A stretch of DNA of 42,500 nucleotides from NCBI GenBank assembly GCA_963575745.1, contig CAUYUJ010018465.1, positions 1-42,500 of the forward strand. Direction: 5' to 3'. The DNA comes from Prorocentrum cordatum. Lineage: Eukaryota; Sar; Dinophyceae; Prorocentrales; Prorocentraceae. Of this stretch, positions 36,441-42,500 are shown one piece after another; the first letter of the stretch is position 1, and every line of letters begins with the position of its first letter. The position numbers and the translations under genes were made by a program. Under the pieces are notes generated by a model, which saw only the letters and a list, made by a program, of their open reading frames with translations, was not told the DNA's origin and did no database searches.

Positions 36441-37064
36441 GGTTGGGCCTTTCGCCAGGCTAATTTTCCCCCCTGGCCTTTCAGGGGCCTCCTGGCAGAA
36501 GTTTTGAACCTCTTGGGAGCCTCTTAGGGCATCTCGTTGGGCCTGTGGGGTTTCGTGGGCGGCCAGCTGGCGACGTCGAGGCCCATTCTTTGCTTAAGCT
36601 TACGAAGCCCCGTGGCGTCTTGTGGGACTCCCCATGGGCAGTCGGGAGACAGAAAGGGGGAACGAATCTCTGAGTTCTCCCAGGCTTGCGGCCGGGACTT
36701 CCAGCTGTGTGCATTATTGCAGTTTGTCGTCGATGGACACCCGAAGGAGTAAGGATTACGCTCTTGCGGTACTCGGAGGTCAAAACTCTCTGGTCGAGGA
36801 TCTGGTGCAGATTCCAGTGTGCAGCCTGTGTCATTGGGCGTCCCTGTTCGAACCTGCGCTGTGCTGCTTCGTATTCCGCCAATGCCAGTACCAGTGCGGC
36901 ACACAGGCCTCGTGCGCGGACTGGTCGCCAGTGCCTTCGAGCGCTTTGGCGCCATCTGTCCTTCCGCTCTTCTCCCGGCGTGGCCGTCGGACCTGGCCCA
37001 CTGCCCCGGCAACGCGGCTTCGGCTCGCGCCCTGAACGCATAGGCCGAGACGTGTTCCAAGCCG
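36441..37064. other. No confident gene
   Basis: A short remnant of the 12-bp minisatellite lies at about 36485-36545. A minus-strand frame (36481-37158, 225 codons) is open and partly protein-like (LALAEYEAAQRRFEQGRP), but a second minus frame is open as well, and neither has a motif. Confidence 0.35.
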
Positions 37065-37499
37065 GTGGCCTATGTCGTCCCGGTCGCAACGACGGGCTAT
37101 CGGGTCGCGGTCGTTCTCTGGCCGCCCTGCGATGGACGGAATGACTGGGACGTCGCATTCTTAGATTCGCGGACCACGGATACTATGTGGGAGGTTGCAT
37201 CTGCCTCCTCCCTCCAGATGGTCGAGACGCGCGGCCTCCAGGTAGAAGACGTCGCTGCCAAATTGTGGACCGTGCGCGTGCCATGGCAGTCAGACGCTTG
37301 GTCGCGCGGGCCGAGGGCGTGGCGTGGATGGCAAGTCAGTGCCTGGCCAGCTTGTGGGACCGCAGCTCGTCGGATGGCCACTTCTCCACGACATTCTTTG
37401 GAAAATGACTCCCTGGAGCAGCTGGGGAGGCTCGCTTGCGACGTCGCGCGTGCCGCGGCGCCGCGTTGGTCACATCGCGCCGCGCCGCCGCCGCCATAG
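37065..37499 (+). CDS. Open frame, 144 codons, unknown product
   Basis: The frame reads VVPVATTGYRVAVVLWPPCD, then WDVAFLDSRTTDTMWEVASA, then ETRGLQVEDVAAKLWTVRVP, with a Pro-rich end and a TAG at 37497-37499. It has moderate complexity and several Trp, so it is a little more protein-like than its rivals. The minus strand is also open over 37097-37537. There is no domain match and no ATG at the start. Might be part of an older coding element of the GC-rich region. Confidence 0.2.
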   Translation: MAYVVPVATTGYRVAVVLWPPCDGRNDWDVAFLDSRTTDTMWEVASASSLQMVETRGLQVEDVAAKLWTVRVPWQSDAWSRGPRAWRGWQVSAWPACGTAARRMATSPRHSLENDSLEQLGRLACDVARAAAPRWSHRAAPPPP

Positions 37500-38736
37500 G
37501 GCCCCAGATCGTACCGCGCGGAGGCGCGAACGAGCAAACAGCAAGGCTTTTGGGGCGCGGTGGCCAGCGCGCCTTGTTAGATTTCGCCCTTGGTTGATTC
37601 AGCGGCCTGGATGCGTCGACGCCGATGGGTACGGCCGCAGCGCAGTGCGCGGTTCGGGGAGTAGCGGGGGCGGCGAGGGCTGCTGCGGACGGAGACGATG
37701 CCAAGTCCGCCGCGTTGGACCTACTTGCGGAACCAGAGGCCGCAGTGTCTGGATGGGGCGAGTCCGCTTACAGGGGGCAGTAGCGATTGGAACGCGTCCG
37801 ATTGCGCGGCAGATCGCCACCCCAGCGCGCAGGTTGCGCCGCCGACCAGGATCTGCCGAAGGCGCCCGAGCCCGCGCCGCCGGCGTCGCCGGAACAGGAA
37901 GGGGCGGGGCCCCGCGGGCCCAGGGCAGCTTTCGGCGCAGAGGCGCAAGGCGCGGCGCGATGGCGGGGCGCGCGGTCTCAAGAGGGAGAGGGCCGTGGCA
38001 GCGGCGCCCCCGGCGCGTGCATTTCCGACGCCCGCTCGTTTGCGCCGGCCGTTGCGCGCCGACGCTCCCCCGTCTCCGCTGAGCAGCCGCGCCAATGGTG
38101 GCCTGGCGGGTTTGCCTGCTGAGACGGCAGGGGCGGCGGCGTCGGGCGCCCCGCCGCTGGGCGTATCAGCTGGCCAGAGCGTGGGCGCCCCTCGATATGG
38201 GATTGTGACCGCAGCAGACCGCTGCGCCTGACGGCGTGCCAGCCCCTCCGCGGATGGCGCAGCCACGGGCGCCGCGGCGCGCGCGCAGATGGGGGTTGCC
38301 GACGGATTGCGGCAAGCGCGCCTTCATGGAGGTTCGCGCAGACGTGGATCCTGGAGATGCCTTCCAGAACTCGCTTGGCTGCGCGGTTCGCACAGTGCGC
38401 GATGAGGTGTCTTGCGCGCGCGGGGGCGCGGGGCAGGTGGCGGGTGATCCGCGAGACCGGAGATGCAGTATCTACCTGCCTGGCGGCCCGACCCGCCCGC
38501 CGGCGATCTGGCGCGCCCGCCGGAGGGCGTCGGGTCGACCTCGCCCGTCCACCTGAGTTGGGAATGCGCCCAGTGCGCCCCGCGCGTGAAACAGGTCCCC
38601 GGCTCGTCCGACCCGCCCGACCGCCCCTCCCAGTGCGGCCCGCCCGTCCAGCCAGCCCGACGCGCGCCCTGGTGCCGCGCTGTCGCGGCGGCGGATGATT
38701 CTGATGTTGCGGTCGATGGGATAGGTTCAAACGACG
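37500..38736. other. GC-rich, many overlapping open frames, no recognised gene
   Basis: All three plus frames and two minus frames carry runs over 100 codons, dominated by Ala, Arg, Gly and Pro. I see no catalytic or structural motif. Confidence 0.4.
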
Positions 38737-39582
38737 ATGAGCAGCGGCGGTGTTGCGGCGCAGGCGGCGGGCGAGCATCCGCTGGCACCTTCGGCCTGCG
38801 CGCGTCTGTATATATACTTCGAGGTATGCCTGATTGGATTCGTGCAAGGCGAATCTGCAGACGAGGAGAAGCTTGCGGCGTTCCTCTGGGCCGCCCCCCT
38901 GGAGGTGGTCACCGCGCGACGCAGTGGTTCCGCTTGCAGGCGGGAGTGCGAGTGCAGCGGCCTGCCGCCTGAGTGACAGTCGTTGTTTGGCGCCGCCCAG
39001 GGCAGGGCGCCCTGCCCGTTCCTCGCGGCTGACCGGCAGGTGGCCCTCGAGGCCGTCGAGGGTACCGACGGCGCGCGGCAGCAGTCCGCGCGCGGGTGCC
39101 GCGCGCGCCTGCTGGGGGCGAGCGCAGTGGGCGCGGGCGCGCCGATCGGAATCTGCAAGACGCTGGGCCAGGAGATGTCCAGGAGGGACCCCGGCCTGAA
39201 GTGTTCGCCCTGCTTCATTTCCCTGGTGGCGGGGCTCCCTACCTGCAGTGGGTTGCTGACGGCCCTTCAGACAGATGGGGGGGGGCGGCGAACGGGGCGC
39301 GCTGCTCCCGGCGGCGCAGCTCGGAGATCATGCAGTGCATGGGCACTTCAGACAGGGCTTTCCGAGAGGGGCGCTTCACTCAGCTCGCCGAGGGCACCGA
39401 GAGGCAAGCGCGCAGGGAATGAGGGCGCATGCGCTCGACCGAACCAGCGATTTAGAATCTGTGCTCTGTTGGGGGCCGCGGCAGCAAGGTATTGCTCCTC
39501 CGACGACGGTTGCCTGCGGGATGTCGCAGTGCGTCTAGATGTACAGGAAGGCTTGAAGACAGCTGTTCGTTCTTCAAGGTGA
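38737..39582 (+). pseudogene. Protein-like frame with an internal stop, unknown
   Basis: Two open parts in the same frame are separated by one TGA (about 38974-38976). Part one: LYIYFEVCLIGFVQGESADE, then EKLAAFLWAAPLEVVTARRS. Part two: QGRAPCPFLAADRQVALEAV, then LGASAVGAGAPIGICKTLGQ. After about 39200 another frame (EVFALLHFPGGGAPYLQWVA) looks better, which suggests a frameshift. Together this looks like a decayed coding sequence, perhaps a retroelement, but no domain is recognised and the GC content makes chance frames likely. Confidence 0.25.
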
Positions 39583-39755
39583 TCGCGCGCCCCCTCGGCG
39601 ACCTCGCCGCGGCGCATCAGGGGGGCGCGCCGTTCGTCGGGAGCGCCGAGCGCGCCCCGGAGTCTTTTGCAGTGCTCGCGGCGATGCGAGACGCGGCCCT
39701 CGACGCGCTGCGGCATTCTCACAGCCAGGGCGCGCTTGCGGCCGCCGTCGTCAAA

Positions 39756-39868
39756 TCCCACCAGCCCTTTGGGCGTGAGTGGTTTAGAGAGCCCGCTCTG
39801 TCCTCAACCCCCCTTCTTCCCCTTCGGGGAGGGGCTTACCCCTCCCCCTACCCCCTCCCCCTGGGCCT
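39756..39868 (-). repeat. Dispersed family E, copy 2 (inverted)
   Basis: Reverse complement of 31042-31152: TCCCACCAGCCCTTTGGGCG, then CCCCTTCGGGGAGGGGCTTA. Confidence 0.8.
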
Positions 39869-39904
39869 GGAGAGAGGCCGGAGTTTGGCCCCCTCTGCTC
39901 GTCT

Positions 39905-40055
39905 TTGAAGCAAAAAGCATTGATTTTACTAGGGTTTTGGCCCCATTTTGGCTTTCTGAGGGGGCAGCGCTCATCTTCCTTCATAGCAAAATCATTGATT
40001 TTACGAAGGTTTTGGCTTCATTTTGTTTTTTTCAGGGGGCAGCGCTCCTTTGCGC
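39905..40055 (+). repeat. About 70-bp direct repeat, two units
   Basis: AGCATTGATTTTACTAGGGT and AATCATTGATTTTACGAAGG each start a unit ending in GGGGGCAGCGCTC. Related in reverse complement to the breaks in the 12-bp arrays (about 30950-30990). Confidence 0.75.
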
Positions 40056-40071
40056 TTCTGAGGAGGTCGCA

Positions 40072-40290
40072 AGAAGCCCCAAGATGGCCCCAAGAGGCCC
40101 CCAGGAGGCTCCCAAGAGGCCCCCAAGAGGCCCCCAAGAGGCCCCCAAGAGGCCCCAAGAGGCCCCCAAGAGGCCCCCAAGAGGCCCCCAAGAGGCCCCA
40201 AGAGGCCCCAAGAGGCCCCCAAGAGGCCCCCAAGAGGCCCCCAAGAGGCCCCAAGAGGCTCCAAGAGGCCCCCAAGAGGCCCCACGAGGA
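40072..40290 (-). repeat. 12-bp minisatellite, inverted orientation
   Basis: CCCCCAAGAGGC units, the reverse complement of the arrays at 28396-32010. The Pro/Arg/Ala frames are artefacts. Confidence 0.92.
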
Positions 40291-40690
40291 GCCCGAACGA
40301 CTCACACCAGGACGAGGGGCCCGAACGACTCACACCACGAAGAGCCCGAACGACTCACACCACAAGGAGGGGCCCGAACGACTCACACCAGGACGAGGCG
40401 CCCGAACGACTCACACCACGAGGAGCCCGAACGACTCACACCACGACGCGGGCCCCGAACGACTCACACCACGAGGAGCCCGAACGAGTCACACCAGGAG
40501 GAGGGGCCCGAACGACTCACACCAGGATGAGGGGCCCGAACAACTCACACCACGAGAAGCCCGAACGACTCACACCAGGACGAAGAGCCCGAACGACTCA
40601 CACCACGAAGAGCCCGAACGACTCACACCAGGAAGAAGGGCCCGAACGACTCACACCAGGAAGAGAAACCCCAAACGACTCCAATCACGA
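40288..40690 (+). repeat. 25-30-bp minisatellite (CCCGAACGACTCACACCA)
   Basis: About 15 units of CCCGAACGACTCACACCA followed by either CGARGAG or GGACGAGGGG. Mixed unit lengths shift the frame, so the 287-codon and 451-codon open frames here are not single repeat translations. Not taken as genes. Confidence 0.93.
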
Positions 40691-40860
40691 GGAGCGCTTT
40701 CTCTCCCTCCTCCTCCGCCTCCTCCTTCTCCCGCTCCCCCCACAAGGAGGATGTACAAGGAGGCGGGAGGAAGGAGGAACAGGGGAGATATGCGGGGCCA
40801 AGCGGACACACGCCTGAAAAACACGACTGTCGGCATGCTTCGCAAGAGTTGCTGCTGTGA

Positions 40861-40894
40861 GATGGGCTGGTGGGGATACGCGAAGCGTAAAGAA
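40861..40894 (-). repeat. Dispersed family D, copy 2 (inverted)
   Basis: GATGGGCTGGTGGGGATACG, then CGAAGCGTAAAGAA. Reverse complement of 30317-30350, 33 of 34 identical. Confidence 0.85.
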
Positions 40895-40961
40895 TTCCTG
40901 GGTGAGGGCTTCGGCAGCGTAGCAGGATGCAGCGTGGGTCTCCGCACTGCCGAGTGGGCAT

Positions 40962-41609
40962 ATGCTGTCTTCGAAACAGGGCTGGGCGCCGCCATTCCTT
41001 GGGGCTGCGCGCTTCGTTTCGAGGGCGCAGCTCGTGCGGCGCGTCGCCGCGCAGTGCTTCACCGAGTCAGTGATCGCTGCCAGTGCCATCGAGCACTGCG
41101 GCCATGCTGTCGGAGGCGCGCTTGGTGCGTCGCGCGTCCTGTTCGGACGCGTGATCAACGCGGCCTGGCACTTCCTGGATATTGCGGCGGCGCGCGAGGA
41201 TTGGCGACGCGTCGTCGAGAAGCTTGGGCCGCCATGCCTCGCAGGCAATGGCAAAGATAAAAGCCTGCGAAACTCGTGCATCCAGGGGGCTTGCCGAGGC
41301 GCTCGCCCGCGGTGGCGCGGGCGCGCACGCGGTGTGCTTGCGAGAACAGAGCAGTGGCAGGCCATGTTGGATTGCCAGCATGCGCGCGGCCTCGCCGCGG
41401 CAGCGCGGGACCGAAAGGAACGGACTGTCATGCACTGGTTCGTGGAAGCGCTCTTGGCATCGAGGGCTGCGAGGCTGCTGGGACATGGGATCTGCGCAAT
41501 GCCGCCGCGCGGTGGCTCCTGGACGGAAGCGGCTCTGACGATGAATAAGCGCACAACATTGTCGTCGAGCTGGCTGCGGTGCGCTTTTCGTCTTTGTCGG
41601 CTTGGCTGA
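40962..41609 (+). CDS. ATG-to-stop open frame, 215 codons, hypothetical
   Basis: Starts at ATG 40962 and ends at TGA 41607-41609. The sequence is varied and globular-looking: ARFVSRAQLVRRVAAQCFTE, then SVIAASAIEHCGHAVGGALG, then NAAWHFLDIAAAREDWRRVV, then LLASRAARLLGHGICAMPPR. It has seven or more Trp and several predicted helices, with no signal peptide or membrane segment that I can see. A longer minus-strand frame (40685-41854) overlaps, but its Ser/Arg/Thr-rich composition looks like a shadow. No family is recognised. It could be a single-exon gene, an exon, or a retroelement scrap; the GC-rich context lowers confidence. Confidence 0.4.
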   Translation: MLSSKQGWAPPFLGAARFVSRAQLVRRVAAQCFTESVIAASAIEHCGHAVGGALGASRVLFGRVINAAWHFLDIAAAREDWRRVVEKLGPPCLAGNGKDKSLRNSCIQGACRGARPRWRGRARGVLARTEQWQAMLDCQHARGLAAAARDRKERTVMHWFVEALLASRAARLLGHGICAMPPRGGSWTEAALTMNKRTTLSSSWLRCAFRLCRLG

Positions 41610-41764
41610 TGTTGGCGCTTACGTTGGCGCTTGTGCCTTAGGCTTCCGCTTGTAGTCCTTGTACACATTGCTGATCGCGCAGGGTTGCTGTCTCTTGCGA
41701 TGGTCTCCTTCCATTGAGTTTTCTGTTTTGGCAGGGAGGCTGTCTGCGAGCCCGCAAATGTATG

Positions 41765-41890
41765 TCCGTCCGCCTCCCCGTCCTCCCCCCTCTTTTCGCC
41801 CCTCCTCCACATCCCTCTCCTCCTTCCCCTCTCCCTCCTCCTCCTTCCCCTCATCCCTCATTTCTGTGCTGTCTATTCTGCCTTCCCGAA
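41765..41890. repeat. Pyrimidine-rich tract upstream of an exon candidate
   Basis: CCTCCTTCCCC-type repeats for about 110 bp, ending CTGCCTTCCCGAAGTAG. It could serve as a polypyrimidine tract. Confidence 0.6.
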
Positions 41891-41894
41891 GTAG

Positions 41895-41975
41895 CTTTGG
41901 GGCCACCTGGGCAACACTCGCCGTGAAGACCGAAAACGGCCAGATTGCAAAAAAAGGCTGGAAGTTTCAAATCAG
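41895..41975 (+). CDS. Splice-flanked exon candidate, 81 nt
   Basis: Preceded by a long pyrimidine tract and TAG (41892-41894), and followed by CAG/GTATGT (junction at 41975/41976), a strong 5' splice match. The reading frame gives SFGATWATLAVKTENGQIAK, then KGWKFQIR. The 27-codon piece is hydrophilic with a plausible beta pattern. The frame also stays open downstream (VERPYTEGAGHSLAVSGTER, then RVTFIWR), so it might instead be one longer exon ending at 42153. The protein family is not recognised. Confidence 0.35.
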
Positions 41976-42246
41976 GTATGTGGAACGACCATACACGGAG
42001 GGGGCGGGCCACTCCCTGGCCGTGTCCGGGACAGAGAGGAGAGTAACATTCATATGGAGGAAAGACGGAGGAGAAGGTGGACAAGGAGGAAGAAGAGCAG
42101 GAGGAGGATGCTTTCGGGTCTGTCCTGATGGCTTCATAAAAGGGGACATCTAGGAGGCAAATGATATGCCTGTCTGGGGCCTGTGCGGAGCCTGTAGTGG
42201 GATTTTCGGTCGTCTTCGGGTTCTCTTGGCCCGTCGCACGCCGTCG

Positions 42247-42269
42247 CCAGACTTTGGGCCAAAGTCTGG
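42247..42269. repeat. Hairpin, 11-bp arms, 1-nt loop
   Basis: CCAGACTTTGG and CCAAAGTCTGG around a single G. Followed at about 42284-42330 by a diverged relative (GTGTTCCACCAGACGGCTTG, then GGGGGAACATG) of the hairpin at 28373-28411. Confidence 0.75.
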
Positions 42270-42329
42270 TCGAGGTCTTGGATTACGTGTTCCACCAGAC
42301 GGCTTGGATACCCCTTGGGGGAACATGTC

Positions 42330-42500
42330 GAGAAGCACGGAGGAGAGGGAGAAATGGAGGAGGAAGGCGAAGAGGAAGAGGAGGAGGAGGAGGAGGAGGA
42401 GGAGGAGGAGGAGGAGGAGGAGGAGGAGGAGTAGGAGGAGGAGAGGGACTATAAGAAAAATGATGAAGAGAAGGAAGACGAGGAAAAGGAGGAAGAGGAC
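42330..42500. repeat. GGA microsatellite at the window end
   Basis: (GGA)n, perfect at about 42378-42440, then interrupted. Continues past the window edge. Confidence 0.93.

Noticed and set aside
39905-41260. 451-codon frame across the minisatellites
   Set aside because: More than half is tandem repeat. Its end overlaps, in another frame, the more protein-like frame at 40962-41609.
40685-41854. 389-codon minus-strand frame
   Set aside because: Arg/Ser/Thr-rich and opposite to the better frame at 40962-41609; taken as a shadow in GC-rich DNA.

Overview
This window looks like nuclear DNA from a large, repeat-dense, GC-rich protist genome. A dinoflagellate is my best guess, by inference. The reasons are dead non-LTR retrotransposons of a type common in dinoflagellates, very long GAT and GGA microsatellites, many unrelated minisatellites, a crowd of short inverted-repeat elements, and only short exon-like coding patches. 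I found no ribosomal RNA, tRNA, CRISPR array, bacterial operon or complete known gene. Most open frames, including poly-His, poly-Asp, poly-Glu and Pro/Arg frames, are artefacts of simple repeats or high GC.

Layout. 1-2340: purine-rich DNA, a 12-bp minisatellite, a 90-bp satellite and two minus-strand protein-like stretches. 2801-4224: four inverted-repeat elements, two with 8-bp target duplications. 4300-9960: GAT, GGA, 12-bp and 9-bp repeats, ending in a near-perfect run of about 93 GAT units. 9985-13765: a decayed EEP-endonuclease plus reverse-transcriptase retrotransposon (RTE-like) between two GAT tracts. 13766-17830: microsatellites and foldback elements. 17951-19141: a foldback element with a minisatellite core. 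19359-22800: dispersed repeats, a 43-bp satellite, and a 175-bp tandem duplication whose second copy holds a MITE. 23300-26040: exon-like scraps, then pieces of a second, GC-rich retrotransposon with an RNase H domain. 26300-32330: satellites and a mosaic of duplicated 12-bp minisatellite blocks. 32460-36440: exon candidates, a 72-bp satellite, nested TA-flanked MITEs and a second 90-bp array. 36440-42500: GC-rich unassigned DNA, more minisatellites, a 215-codon open frame and a splice-flanked exon candidate.

Nothing here forms a working pathway. The genes that can be named are retrotransposon remnants, and both are inactivated by frameshifts, stops or loss of catalytic residues. The most informative structures are mobile-element insertions that record their own history: a MITE with a matching empty site next door, one MITE nested in another, and a MITE end joined to a retrotransposon frame.
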